From Prevotella sp. (lineage in GTDB: Bacteria > Bacteroidota > Bacteroidia > Bacteroidales > Bacteroidaceae): 64,000 nucleotides of DNA. Numbering within the stretch: position 1 is the stretch's first letter; every line of letters begins with the position of its first letter. The notes beneath the pieces are model-generated. The model had not been told where the DNA came from and did not search any database. It saw only the letters and a program-made list of their open reading frames with translations. Made by a program: the position numbers and the translations under genes. Below are positions 52,940 through 61,579 of this stretch, piece by piece. The DNA lies in NCBI GenBank assembly GCA_018385335.1, contig JAHAZN010000016.1, positions 1 through 64,000 on the forward strand. Reading direction: 5' to 3'.

Positions 52940-52966
52940 CTCCACATTCCCCCCACTTTTCTCCAC
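52940..52966 (-). promoter_or_regulatory. Probable MraZ operator: three phased GTGGNG boxes
   Basis: On the minus strand GTGGAG, GTGGGG and GTGGAG occur with starts spaced 10 and 11 bases, one helical turn apart, directly upstream of the -7 box. MraZ proteins in other phyla bind three or four short G-rich direct repeats with ten-base spacing before mraZ. The position over the -33 region implies autorepression. Confidence 0.6.
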
Positions 52967-53066
52967 ACTTTTTGATAAATATTTTTGTTGAACTCCATTA
53001 TAAAACCATAACAAACTAAATATCAAATATTTAACAAACAATCATTAAGGTGGGGGATTTATCACG

Positions 53067-53123
53067 ATGGCCCTCACAAAAACCATGACAGCAGTAGCAG
53101 CATACTTCTGGAGAAAAGCCTAA
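53067..53123 (+). other. 18-codon open frame in the mraZ-glsA gap
   Basis: In the 402-base gap between mraZ and the acyltransferase, an ATG at 53067 opens MALTKTMTAVAAYFWRKA and stops at 53123. A purine run (AAGGTGGGGG) precedes it by about 10 bases. The repeat CTAAGATAA occurs twice just after it. No promoter is evident, so this is a weak candidate. Confidence 0.15.
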
Positions 53124-53258
53124 GATAACATGATGTCTGATGAAAGAAAATGACTAAGATAAAGTCAGATGGATGAAAAAATAGGCTGAAAATTGAAACA
53201 AAAACATCTTTTTACTATTTTTTTATAACAAAAAGTATCAGAATACGAAGATTTCTGT

Positions 53259-53266
53259 TACTTTTG
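53259..53266 (+). promoter_or_regulatory. Promoter -7 box of the glycine-lipid pair
   Basis: TACTTTTG lies 26 bases before the ATG at 53293. No -33 TTTG is in place. Confidence 0.55.
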
Positions 53267-53292
53267 CATTCAGTTAGTATGATTAGAGAGAA

Positions 53293-54120
53293 ATGGAACA
53301 GGTAACAGAGCGTACCATCGATATTGATAAAATACTCTCCGACAAGATGGGAACAAAGGCAAAATTCGTTCCCAAACCTCTTGTGGGATGGCTGAAACAT
53401 ATCATCCATCAGGATGAGGTCAACAGTTATCTGTGGGACAGTAGGCACCTCTCGGGCACAGAATGGCTCGAGGAGTGTGTGCGTTACCTCGACATGACGC
53501 TCCAGATAGAGGGAATGGAGAACCTTCCAAGCAAAGAAGACGGTAAACTCTATACCTTTGTCAGCAACCACCCTCTGGGAGGTGCCGACGGCGTGGCACT
53601 CGGCGCCATCATCGGCAGACATTATGATGGTAGGTTCAGATATCTCGTCAATGACTTGCTGATGAACCTGCCAGGACTGGCTCCCGTGTGCATCCCCATC
53701 AATAAGACCGGCTCCCAGAGTCGCAACTTCCCCGCTATGGTAGAGGAAGGATTCCGCAGCAACAACCACATACTGATGTTCCCCGCAGGCATCTGCTCAC
53801 GACGCAGAGGAAAGCAGATTGAAGATGTGGAGTGGAAAAAGACCTTTATCACCAAGAGCGTTGAATATCAGAGAGATGTCGTACCCATTCATTTCGAGGG
53901 AAAGAACTCCGACTTTTTCTATCGGTTGGCCAACTTCTCCGACCGCTATGTGAAGAAAATCAATATCGCCATGCTCTTCCTTGTTGACGAGATGTACAAG
54001 AATGTACATAAGACCTTCAAGGTGACCATCGGCCAACCCATCCCTTGGCAGACCTTCGACAGGAGTCGCTCTGCTAAAGAATGGGCGCAAGAAGTGAAAT
54101 CACGTGTCTATAAACTTTGA
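53293..54120 (+). CDS. glsA: O-acyltransferase, likely GlsA of glycine-lipid synthesis
   Basis: The 275-residue PlsC-superfamily protein has SNHPLGGADG (His and Asp five residues apart), a FPAGICSRR block in place of FPEGTRS, and a C-terminal region without membrane helices. In Bacteroides the GlsA enzyme adds an ester-linked fatty acid to N-acyl-3-hydroxy glycine made by GlsB. The gene directly downstream is the GlsB-type N-acyltransferase, which supports the call. In B. thetaiotaomicron the order, as I recall, is the reverse. Confidence 0.75.
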   Translation: MEQVTERTIDIDKILSDKMGTKAKFVPKPLVGWLKHIIHQDEVNSYLWDSRHLSGTEWLEECVRYLDMTLQIEGMENLPSKEDGKLYTFVSNHPLGGADGVALGAIIGRHYDGRFRYLVNDLLMNLPGLAPVCIPINKTGSQSRNFPAMVEEGFRSNNHILMFPAGICSRRRGKQIEDVEWKKTFITKSVEYQRDVVPIHFEGKNSDFFYRLANFSDRYVKKINIAMLFLVDEMYKNVHKTFKVTIGQPIPWQTFDRSRSAKEWAQEVKSRVYKL

Positions 54121-54150
54121 ACAAAAAAACTCAATAATCTACAATCAGCG

Positions 54151-55143
54151 ATGGCACAACCAATCATCCAGCCTATAGACAAGGAACTGCTCAAAAAGGA
54201 GCTTATCCCCGAACGACAGTTGCGAATGACCAACAAAAGCAACAACGAGATATATATCGTTGATGCTCATAACGCTCCCAACGTACTATTGGAGATAGGA
54301 CGTCTGCGCGAGATTGTATTCCGTGAGGCAGGGGGCGGGACAGGCAAAGCCTATGACTTAGATGAGTTTGATGTGTCAGACAACTGCTACAAACAGCTCA
54401 TCGTGTGGAACCCCGAAGCAGAAGAAATCATCGGTGGCTACCGATATATCCTCGGTACCGACGTGGAAATCGACAGCAATGGTCAACCCATCCTGGCAAC
54501 AAGCCACATGTTCCATTTCTCTGAGAGGTTTATGAAAGACTTTATGCCACAGACCATCGAACTGGGCAGAAGTTTTGTGTCGCTTCCTTACCAGAACACC
54601 AACAAGAATGGTTCGAAGAGTCTCTTTGCCTTAGATAATCTCTGGGATGGATTGGGCGCACTCACAGTGATCAAACCCAACGTGAAATATTTCTTCGGAA
54701 AGATGACGATGTACCCCTCGTATATCCGCAAGGGACGTGACATGATTCTCTATTTCCTCAAGAAGCATTTTGACGACAAAGATAACCTCATCACACCGAT
54801 GAATCCGCTGAAAATAGAGGCTGACCCCGAAGAACTGGAGGCGCTGTTCTCTGAAGAGGATTTCAAAGAAGACTATAAGATTCTCAACCGTGAGGTACGT
54901 AAACTCGGATACAACATCCCTCCCTTGGTAAACGCGTACATGAGTCTCAGTCCTACGATGAAACTCTTCGGTACGGCTATCAACGATGGCTTCGGTGATG
55001 TAGAGGAGACTGGTATTCTCATCGCTGTGGATGAGATTCTGGAAAACAAACGTATGCGACACATCGACTCATTCATCAAAGAGCACCCTGAGGCGCTCAA
55101 GATAACGAGTGGTGCCAACAACGTGATTTACAAGGAGAAATAA
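54151..55143 (+). CDS. glsB: N-acyltransferase, likely GlsB (glycine N-acyl transferase)
   Basis: The 330-residue product belongs to the OlsB-like GNAT family: LREIVFREAGGGTGKAYDLD, QLIVWNPEAEEIIGGYRYI in part (WNPEAEEIIGGYRY) and IELGRSFVSLPYQ are typical. GlsB joins a 3-hydroxy fatty acyl chain to glycine, giving commendamide and, with GlsA, glycine lipids (and serine-glycine derivatives). The gene starts 30 bases after glsA and ends at a dispersed repeat. Substrate is inferred from the family and pairing. Confidence 0.75.
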   Translation: MAQPIIQPIDKELLKKELIPERQLRMTNKSNNEIYIVDAHNAPNVLLEIGRLREIVFREAGGGTGKAYDLDEFDVSDNCYKQLIVWNPEAEEIIGGYRYILGTDVEIDSNGQPILATSHMFHFSERFMKDFMPQTIELGRSFVSLPYQNTNKNGSKSLFALDNLWDGLGALTVIKPNVKYFFGKMTMYPSYIRKGRDMILYFLKKHFDDKDNLITPMNPLKIEADPEELEALFSEEDFKEDYKILNREVRKLGYNIPPLVNAYMSLSPTMKLFGTAINDGFGDVEETGILIAVDEILENKRMRHIDSFIKEHPEALKITSGANNVIYKEK

Positions 55144-55200
55144 TCCCAAATCGGCCATTAGCGTTAGGATGATAACAACGCTTGTTTTTGAACATCAGAC
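55141..55200. repeat. Dispersed repeat, copy 2
   Basis: This matches 7381-7440 (49 of 60). AGCGTT and AACGCT pair around 11 bases and TGTTTTT follows, so on the plus strand it is a plausible terminator for glsA-glsB. It overlaps the glsB stop codon at one end and the dgt stop at the other. Confidence 0.7.
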
Positions 55201-56538
55201 AATAGGCAGACTGATGCCGTTCATCTTCTGATAGACATCAAGCGCATAGACATCAGTCATGCCGCTGATGTAGTCTATCACTGCCATCAGACGCGTCTCC
55301 AAGTCGGACGCATCAATATCATACTGACTTGATACCCTTCCTATCAACTGCTGGGAGTAGTAACGCTCTGGGTGCATCACCGCTGCCGTCATCTGCTCCA
55401 TGAGGGTCTCCATAATCTTATAACCAGACAACTCTACATCGAGCACCGGTTTGCTTCGATAAATCCGCTGTTTTGAGAGCATAGTACAACGCTGATAGGC
55501 CGCATGCTGGGGCGCAGGGATGGCATCAATCAGACTACCCATAAACCTACCCGACAATATCTCCTCCTCATTATCAACAAAGGCTTCGGCACAAGCGCGC
55601 TCCAAACATCCTATCACACAGGCACGCATATACACCACCTTCTCATTCTCATCGGTAAGTCCCTCGTCCTCTATGCGCTGAATGATGGATTGACGTACCG
55701 GCTCATCAAAGAAGGCCAGGAGATGCTGGGCTGTCTCTTCGAAAGAGAGAATCTTCAACTTATACGCATCTTCAATATCCATCACCTCATAGCAGATATC
55801 ATCAGCCGCTTCTACGAGATAGACCAGCGGATGACGGGAATATTTCACTCCATTCTCACCATTGGAGAGGCAAATCATCCCCATTTCATCGGCGATACGC
55901 TGGAAGAAGTGCCTTTCGCTATCAAAGAATCCAAACTTCCCCTTCTTACCTGTCATTGATGAAGAGAAAGGATATTTCACGATTCCTGCCAGGGTGGAAT
56001 AGGTCATGACAAAACCTCCCTCACGGCGCCCCTTGTAACGATGGGTGAGCAGACGGAAGGCATTGGCATTGCCCTCGAAATGGGTGATATCATCCCAAAA
56101 CATCGGAGAAACCTGCTGCTGCAACACACATCCCGGACCCTCAGTGAAGAAGGTCTGAATGGCTTTCTCGCCAGAGTGCCCAAAAGGTGGGTTACCCATG
56201 TCGTGAGCCAGACAGGCGGTAGCCACAATCTGCCCTATCTCGCCTATCATCGTCTGCTGCAGTTCGGGACGACGTGCCAACAGCATCCTCGACACATCGT
56301 TGCCTAACGACATGCCCACACTGGCCACCTCAAGACTGTGAGTGAGACGATTATGTACAAACACACTCCCAGGAAGGGGAAACACCTGGGTCTTGTTCTG
56401 CAAACGTCTGAAGGGAGCAGAGAAAATCAACCGGTCGTAGTCGCGCTTAAACTCCGTCCTGTCATCATGACGCTCACTGTGACGCTCCTCCTGTCCCAGG
56501 CGTTTGTTGGTTATAAGTTGTTTCCAGTCCATCATCAT
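55195..56538 (-). CDS. dgt: Deoxyguanosinetriphosphate triphosphohydrolase family protein
   Basis: dGTPases cut dGTP to deoxyguanosine and triphosphate, trimming dNTP pools. The 447-residue HD-domain protein shows RDYDRLIFSAPFRRLQNKTQVF in part (SAPFRRLQNKTQV), TRLTHSLEV-like NRLTHSLEVA, the HD pair CLAHDMGNPPFGH and VYLVEAADDICY. The start is one of three clustered ATGs (56538, 56535, 56532); the -7 box ends five bases upstream, so the mRNA is nearly leaderless. It diverges from dut, the dUTPase gene. Some family members act in phage defence, but the operon gives no hint of that. Confidence 0.9.
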   Translation of the reverse strand: MMMDWKQLITNKRLGQEERHSERHDDRTEFKRDYDRLIFSAPFRRLQNKTQVFPLPGSVFVHNRLTHSLEVASVGMSLGNDVSRMLLARRPELQQTMIGEIGQIVATACLAHDMGNPPFGHSGEKAIQTFFTEGPGCVLQQQVSPMFWDDITHFEGNANAFRLLTHRYKGRREGGFVMTYSTLAGIVKYPFSSSMTGKKGKFGFFDSERHFFQRIADEMGMICLSNGENGVKYSRHPLVYLVEAADDICYEVMDIEDAYKLKILSFEETAQHLLAFFDEPVRQSIIQRIEDEGLTDENEKVVYMRACVIGCLERACAEAFVDNEEEILSGRFMGSLIDAIPAPQHAAYQRCTMLSKQRIYRSKPVLDVELSGYKIMETLMEQMTAAVMHPERYYSQQLIGRVSSQYDIDASDLETRLMAVIDYISGMTDVYALDVYQKMNGISLPIV

Positions 56539-56543
56539 AACTG

Positions 56544-56551
56544 CAAAAGTA
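56544..56551 (-). promoter_or_regulatory. Promoter -7 box of dgt (near-leaderless)
   Basis: TACTTTTG on the minus strand ends five bases before the first of three possible ATGs, so transcription should start at or beside the start codon. Confidence 0.5.
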
Positions 56552-56614
56552 GCGCATTTTCTGCTAAAATGCCATATTTTAAAGAGAAAAATATGGACTT
56601 TCGGAGATTATTAA

Positions 56615-56622
56615 GTAATTTT
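56615..56622 (+). promoter_or_regulatory. Promoter -7 box of the dut unit
   Basis: TAATTTTG lies 57 bases before the dut ATG. The leader contains the hairpin at 56641-56655. Confidence 0.5.
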
Positions 56623-56640
56623 GCGGTAGATTTAATTAGC

Positions 56641-56655
56641 GTGGCTTACAGCCAC
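56641..56655 (+). promoter_or_regulatory. Leader hairpin before dut
   Basis: GTGGCT and AGCCAC form a perfect 6-base stem with a 3-base loop, 24 bases before the dut ATG. It may affect ribosome access or mRNA stability. Confidence 0.4.
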
Positions 56656-56679
56656 CTTCATCCAAAAGAACTATAGACA

Positions 56680-57114
56680 ATGAAGATTAAAGTGATCAAC
56701 AAGGGGCATCAGCCTCTTCCCGCCTATGCCACTCCTCAGAGTGCCGGCATGGACCTGCGTGCAAACATCCCTTCATCCATCACACTGCAGCCCATGCAAC
56801 GACAGCTCATAGGCACAGGACTTTATATCGCACTTCCTCCGGGTTTTGAAGCTCAGATACGTCCACGCAGCGGTCTGGCTCTCAAACACGGACTCACCGT
56901 GCTCAACTCCCCTGGCACCATCGATGCCGACTACCGTGGAGAGATCATGGTGCTGCTTGTCAACCTCTCCAACGAACCATTCGTCATCAATGATGGCGAG
57001 CGCATCGCACAGATGGTCATCGCACGCCATGAGCAGGGAGAGTTTGAGGAGGTAGAGGTGCTCGATGAGACAGAGCGCGGAGCCGGTGGCTACGGACATA
57101 CCGGAGTGAAATAA
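56680..57114 (+). CDS. dut: Deoxyuridine 5'-triphosphate nucleotidohydrolase
   Basis: Dut hydrolyses dUTP to dUMP, which keeps uracil out of DNA. The 144-residue trimeric enzyme shows motifs AGMDLRAN (1), [11 protein letters not shown] (2), [11 protein letters not shown] (3), RIAQMVI (4) and [10 protein letters not shown] (5). All five are present. It heads a unit with the TPR, DUF4292 and EnvC-like genes, a conserved Bacteroidetes arrangement as far as I recall. Confidence 0.95.
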   Translation: MKIKVINKGHQPLPAYATPQSAGMDLRANIPSSITLQPMQRQLIGTGLYIALPPGFEAQIRPRSGLALKHGLTVLNSPGTIDADYRGEIMVLLVNLSNEPFVINDGERIAQMVIARHEQGEFEEVEVLDETERGAGGYGHTGVK

Positions 57115-57144
57115 GCCATAGGGAGGATCACCTAATGCTTTGAG

Positions 57145-58926
57145 ATGAGAGAAATGACAGAATACTATCGTAGGTTCATGTATCTGAGGACCTTGTTATT
57201 GCTCCTGCTACCCTTCAACAGTTGGATAGCAGTGAACTCGCTGTCTGCACAAGACAACGACAGGCAACTGCGCTACGACGCTTTCTTCCTCGAAGCAATG
57301 ATGCAGAGGGAGCAGTCGGCCAACGATGCTGCCTTCGATCTCTTGCGCCACTGCGTGGAAATCGACTCAACACGTGCCGAAGCCTACTACTTCCTTGGAC
57401 AGTACTACGACTCGATGAGGAAGAAAGAGGAAGCACTACACTGCTACAGCAAGGCAGCACAGCTCAGTCCTACGGACATCACCATCCTCGAAGGGCTTTC
57501 AGAAGCCTACCGACTCAACGGCAGACAGGAAGAGGCAATCGCTACCTTGGAGAAAATCATGACGCTCGACCATGAGCGCGAGGATGTGCTCACCATGCTT
57601 GTCCAACTCTATCACCATCAGAGCAAATATGCCGAAGCCATTAACTGCATAGAACGCATCGAGGAATTGGAAGGAAAATCGGCACATCTCTCGTCTATCA
57701 AAGGTGAACTATATACGCTCCTTGGCAACAAAGAGGCTGCCATTGCTGAGATGAAAGCACTCGCCGACCACTACCCTAACGATATCAGTTATAGGGGGAT
57801 GTATGGAGAGATGCTACTCAACAACGGGGAGCAGGACGCTGCCTATCAGGTCTTCCTTAGCATCTGCCAAGATGAACCCGACAACCTCAGCGCACAGTTC
57901 TTCCTGCAGAATTATTACCAGGAGACAGGACAACAGGACAAGGCCGACTCACTCACCATGCACATCCTGCTCAACAAGGAAGCTACCATAGAACAACAGA
58001 AGGCACTTATCTGGAAACTCATCAGCAACAACGAGCAGCAGGGGGGAGACAGCACGGTGATTCTCAACCTCTTCGACCGACTGCTCCAGGAGCCTCAGAA
58101 AGATGCTAAGATGGCCATCCTCTGCACTTCGTACATGAGCGTAAAACGGATGCCTGAAGATACCATCGCAGGAATGCTAAAACGCATCCTTTCCATCGAA
58201 CCCGACGAGGCGGTGTCGCGACTAAAACTTGTGGGATACGCATGGCAACAGGATAGTATGCCTATGGTTGTTGACCTCTGCAAAATGGGCAGACAGTATA
58301 ACCCTGACCAACTGGCCTTCTATTATTACCAGAGTCTGGCACATTACAGGATGAAACAAAACGATGAGGCGCTCGCGGCACTCAAGGCTGGCGTGAAAAT
58401 CAACAACGAGGATACCGACCCAGACTTACTATCCGACTGCTACGAACTGATGGGCGACATGCTCTACAGAAAGGGGAGAGAGAAGGAGGCATTCGCTGCC
58501 TACGACTCATGTCTGCAATGGAAACCTAACAACATCGGTTGTCTCAACAACTATGCTTACTATCTCAGCGAACTCAATACCGAATTGGAACGGGCGGAGA
58601 AGATGAGTAAACAGACCATTGAGGCGGAACCAAAAAATGCCACTTATCTCGACACCTACGCCTGGATCCTCTTCCTACAGGGACGGAAGGCTGAAGCAAA
58701 GATCTATATCGACGAAGCGACACAGCTGATTCAAGACAGTATAGAGAATGCCGTGATTATCGAACATGCTGCCGACATCTATGCCGAGAACGGAATGATT
58801 GACAAGGCAGTAGAGCTGTGGGAGAAAGTGAAAGAGGTGGCTGAAGGAGAACAGCGAAAGCTGATAACAAGAAAGATAAACAAGCGCAAATATATTGCAC
58901 CCAAACTAAAAAAGAAGAAAAAATGA
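57145..58926 (+). CDS. Secreted or periplasmic TPR-repeat protein
   Basis: The 593-residue product has an N-terminal signal or anchor (about 12-35, ending SLSAQ) followed by at least ten tetratricopeptide repeats, e.g. AEAYYFLGQYYDSMRKKEEAL, cut to YYFLGQYYDSMRKKEEAL, TILEGLSEAYRLNGRQEEAI and NNYAYYLSELNTELERA. The tail is very basic (KRKYIAPKLKKKKK). TPR arrays mediate protein contacts; the gene sits between dut and two envelope genes and overlaps the next by 4 bases, so a role in envelope assembly is plausible. Confidence 0.85.
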   Translation: MREMTEYYRRFMYLRTLLLLLLPFNSWIAVNSLSAQDNDRQLRYDAFFLEAMMQREQSANDAAFDLLRHCVEIDSTRAEAYYFLGQYYDSMRKKEEALHCYSKAAQLSPTDITILEGLSEAYRLNGRQEEAIATLEKIMTLDHEREDVLTMLVQLYHHQSKYAEAINCIERIEELEGKSAHLSSIKGELYTLLGNKEAAIAEMKALADHYPNDISYRGMYGEMLLNNGEQDAAYQVFLSICQDEPDNLSAQFFLQNYYQETGQQDKADSLTMHILLNKEATIEQQKALIWKLISNNEQQGGDSTVILNLFDRLLQEPQKDAKMAILCTSYMSVKRMPEDTIAGMLKRILSIEPDEAVSRLKLVGYAWQQDSMPMVVDLCKMGRQYNPDQLAFYYYQSLAHYRMKQNDEALAALKAGVKINNEDTDPDLLSDCYELMGDMLYRKGREKEAFAAYDSCLQWKPNNIGCLNNYAYYLSELNTELERAEKMSKQTIEAEPKNATYLDTYAWILFLQGRKAEAKIYIDEATQLIQDSIENAVIIEHAADIYAENGMIDKAVELWEKVKEVAEGEQRKLITRKINKRKYIAPKLKKKKK

Positions 58927-59771
58927 AACATTTACATCTTCCCTTCCTACTGATGATGGTAACTACACTGACCATCATTTCATGCCGTTCTACCAAACAG
59001 GTGAGTAGCGACCAAACCATCCAATCATCTCTTGATATGTCGGAGCAGGAGCTGCTGCAGAAAGTGCAGGGCAACAAACACACCGCACAGTATGTCGCCT
59101 CAAAAATCAAATTTAAGGTGGAACTGGGTGCACAGGAGATTTCTCTCAGCGGCAAACTGCTGATGAGACGCGATGATGTGATAAGACTTCAACTCATGGC
59201 TTTTGGCTTCGTCGAGGCTGCACGCATTGAGTTTACCAAGGACTATGTGCTCGTCATGGACCGCATCAACAAACAGTATCTCAAGGTGCCTTATCAGCAC
59301 ATCGACTTCCTGCGTACCAGCGGCATCAACTTCTACATGCTGCAGGCACTCTTCTGGAATGAACTCTTTGAGCCGGGAAAGACTGATGTATCAAAGAATA
59401 TGCTGAAGAAACTTGAGATTGACCTCAGCGGCATTGACGCTGTAATGAAATTCAATCAGGACAAACTCTCCTATAGCTGGCTCACTGAGAAAAACACGGG
59501 AGAGATTCTCATGACAAACATCCTCTATGCTGACAGGTTCAGAGGCAACTCACAACTGAACTGGGACTACAACGACTTCAAGACTTATGATAGATACCAT
59601 TACCCTTCCACACACAACATCACACTCACGTTGCCTAAGAAGGAAGTGAAGGTAGGTATCAATATCAACAGCATCTCGCATGATGCCAGTTGGGAACCTC
59701 GTACCACCATCTCCAACAAATACAAGGAGGTGATGCTCGATGATATCCTCCACCGCCTCATGTCACTCTAA
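58923..59771 (+). CDS. DUF4292 lipoprotein
   Basis: The 282-residue product has a lipobox (TIISCRST, Cys near residue 21). A LolA/LolB-like half-barrel follows, with SLSGKLLMRRDDVIRLQL, the conserved IEFTKDYVLVMDRINKQYL in part (FTKDYVLVMDRINKQ) and DFLRTSGINFYMLQALFWNE in part (SGINFYMLQALFWNE), as in the Bacteroidetes DUF4292 family. The fold suggests handling of lipoproteins or lipids at the outer membrane; no direct evidence is visible. It lies between the TPR and EnvC-like genes. Confidence 0.82.
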   Translation: MKHLHLPFLLMMVTTLTIISCRSTKQVSSDQTIQSSLDMSEQELLQKVQGNKHTAQYVASKIKFKVELGAQEISLSGKLLMRRDDVIRLQLMAFGFVEAARIEFTKDYVLVMDRINKQYLKVPYQHIDFLRTSGINFYMLQALFWNELFEPGKTDVSKNMLKKLEIDLSGIDAVMKFNQDKLSYSWLTEKNTGEILMTNILYADRFRGNSQLNWDYNDFKTYDRYHYPSTHNITLTLPKKEVKVGININSISHDASWEPRTTISNKYKEVMLDDILHRLMSL

Positions 59772-59819
59772 CCCCAACAATCTTCAAAAAAAGACGAATC
59801 CATCGCTATCTGCATATCA

Positions 59820-61271
59820 ATGAAACAGAAAGTCCTTCTCCTGCTGCTCTGCCTCTCGGTGTTGACTACCACTGTCGATGCCCAGACAAGAACGACCACG
59901 CGCCGTCAGACCACCACCGCCAAACGCTCAGCCACGGCGCAGAAAAAGAAAACCACGGCTAAGAAGAAGACGACAACGAAGAAGAAGACAACCCAACCCA
60001 AGGTGGAGGAGACAGCCTCTATCAAAGGCTTGAAGAACGAGAGCGCAAAGATCAAGAAGAACATCAAGGAGCAGGAACAGCGACTTCGCAACAACGAGCG
60101 TGACGTGAAAAAACGCCTGCAGACCCTGATGGTCATCAACTCAGAGATCGTGGACAAGAAGCGAACCATCGACACCATACGCCACGACATCACCCAGCTC
60201 GAAGGCGACATCACACAATTGCAGAACCAGCTCAACGAGCTGCAGAAAGAGCTCGAAGACCGCAAAGACAAGTATATGCGCTCACTGCGGTATATGCATC
60301 GCAACCGCTCCATCCAGAACCAACTGATGTTTGTCTTCAGTGCCAAGAACTTTTCCGAGATGCTCCGACGCATGAGGTTCATGCGCGAATATGCCACCTA
60401 CCAACGAGTGCAGGGCGAGATGGTGAAGACCAAGAGAGCGCAGGTGAAGGAGAAACACGATGAGCTCACACAGGCCAAGCAGCAGAAGAACGTACTGCTC
60501 AACCGCGGCATCCAAGAGCACAAGACGCTCGAAGGCAAACAGGTGGAGCAACAAAAGGTGGTCTCCACACTGAAAAAAGAGCAGAAGACCATCCAGAAGA
60601 TCATTGCCGACCAACGGAAGAAAGATGCAGCTATCAATGCTAAAATCGACCAACTCATCGCTATCGAAATAGAGAAAGCCAGACAACGTGCCATCGCCGA
60701 GGCCAAACGCAGGGCTGAGGAAGAGGCGGCAAGGAAAAGGGCTGAGGAGCAGGCACGCCGCAAGAGCGAGGGAAAGAGCAAGAACAAGGAATCCGATAGA
60801 TCATCAGCCTCATCGAAGACCTCTTCCTCTTCGTCCAACCTCTATCTCCTCGATTCCGAAGACCGCCGCATCAGTGGCAGCTTCGAGAGCAACAAGGGAC
60901 GACTGCCCATCCCCGTGGCAGGCAAATACCGCATAGTGAGCCACTATGGACAATATAACGTGGAGGGACTGAGCAACGTGACGCTCGACAACAAAGGTAT
61001 CAATATCCTCGGTGCTCAGGGAGCACAGGTGAGAAGTATCTTCGATGGCGAGGTGAGTGCGGTGTTTAATATCGCCGGCTCATGGGGTGTGATGGTTCGC
61101 CATGGCAGTTATATTTCCGTCTATTGCAACCTCGGATCGGTGGGTGTTCACCGCGGACAAAAGGTATCAACAAGGCAGACTATCGGTACGGTGGGAGCAG
61201 AGAACATCCTCCAATTCCAGCTACGCCGCGAGAAAGCCAAACTCAATCCAGAGGTCTGGTTAGGACGATAA
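59820..61271 (+). CDS. EnvC-like murein hydrolase activator
   Basis: The 483-residue product has a signal peptide (about 1-21) and a Thr/Lys-rich low-complexity stretch. Long coiled coils follow (about 65-310; NLQNQLNELQKELEDRK-type heptads). A C-terminal LytM domain (about 365-483) lacks zinc ligands: VTLDNKGINI replaces HxxxD and LQFQLR replaces HLHFE. This is the hallmark of EnvC and NlpD, which activate amidases at the septum and do not cut themselves. It ends the dut transcript. Confidence 0.88.
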   Translation: MKQKVLLLLLCLSVLTTTVDAQTRTTTRRQTTTAKRSATAQKKKTTAKKKTTTKKKTTQPKVEETASIKGLKNESAKIKKNIKEQEQRLRNNERDVKKRLQTLMVINSEIVDKKRTIDTIRHDITQLEGDITQLQNQLNELQKELEDRKDKYMRSLRYMHRNRSIQNQLMFVFSAKNFSEMLRRMRFMREYATYQRVQGEMVKTKRAQVKEKHDELTQAKQQKNVLLNRGIQEHKTLEGKQVEQQKVVSTLKKEQKTIQKIIADQRKKDAAINAKIDQLIAIEIEKARQRAIAEAKRRAEEEAARKRAEEQARRKSEGKSKNKESDRSSASSKTSSSSSNLYLLDSEDRRISGSFESNKGRLPIPVAGKYRIVSHYGQYNVEGLSNVTLDNKGINILGAQGAQVRSIFDGEVSAVFNIAGSWGVMVRHGSYISVYCNLGSVGVHRGQKVSTRQTIGTVGAENILQFQLRREKAKLNPEVWLGR

Positions 61272-61372
61272 TCAAACTTTCTTTTTTGACCTATCTACTT
61301 TTATTTTTGGCGAAATCCCAATCAGAGTTTTTGTCATTCTCGTTTATTATTTAAATAATGTGTATTTTTGTC

Positions 61373-61380
61373 GCCACAAC
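61373..61380 (+). promoter_or_regulatory. Promoter -7 box of the right-edge gene
   Basis: TATTTTTG precedes a leader of about 195 bases. A similar TATTTTTG lies at 61302-61309. The 308-base gap after the EnvC-like gene holds only these boxes and the structured leader. Confidence 0.45.
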
Positions 61381-61459
61381 ATTGGAAAATCTATTCTTAT
61401 TAAATATTAACTCTCAAACACTTTAAAACCTATCACTAAGACAAGCGACCGTATCATTT

Positions 61460-61512
61460 GTTGCCTTGGACTTACCCCTCAGACGGGAAGTCGGGAGCAT
61501 CTGCAGGGCAAC
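61460..61512 (+). promoter_or_regulatory. Structured 5' leader, possible cis-regulatory RNA
   Basis: GTTGCC (61460-61465) pairs with GGCAAC (61507-61512). Inside, GACTT plus CCC (61469-61477) pairs with GGG plus AAGTC (61485-61492) around CTCAGAC, with one bulged A; a short GCATCTGC follows. This gives a nested or three-way shape in an otherwise AT-rich leader. It matches no riboswitch that I can identify. Confidence 0.4.
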
Positions 61513-61579
61513 GACAACAGACAACATTTTCTCTTTTTGGTGTTCCTCGGATGCTGAATACCACTACAAATTAGTTATT

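Noticed and set aside
52891..52998. A longer MraZ start at 52998
   Set aside because: The extra 36 codons run through the promoter and GTGG boxes; the conserved MraZ N-terminus begins at 52890.
55195..56538. Phage-defence role of the dGTPase
   Set aside because: Neighbours are housekeeping and envelope genes, with no defence-island genes nearby; a dNTP-pool role is simpler.
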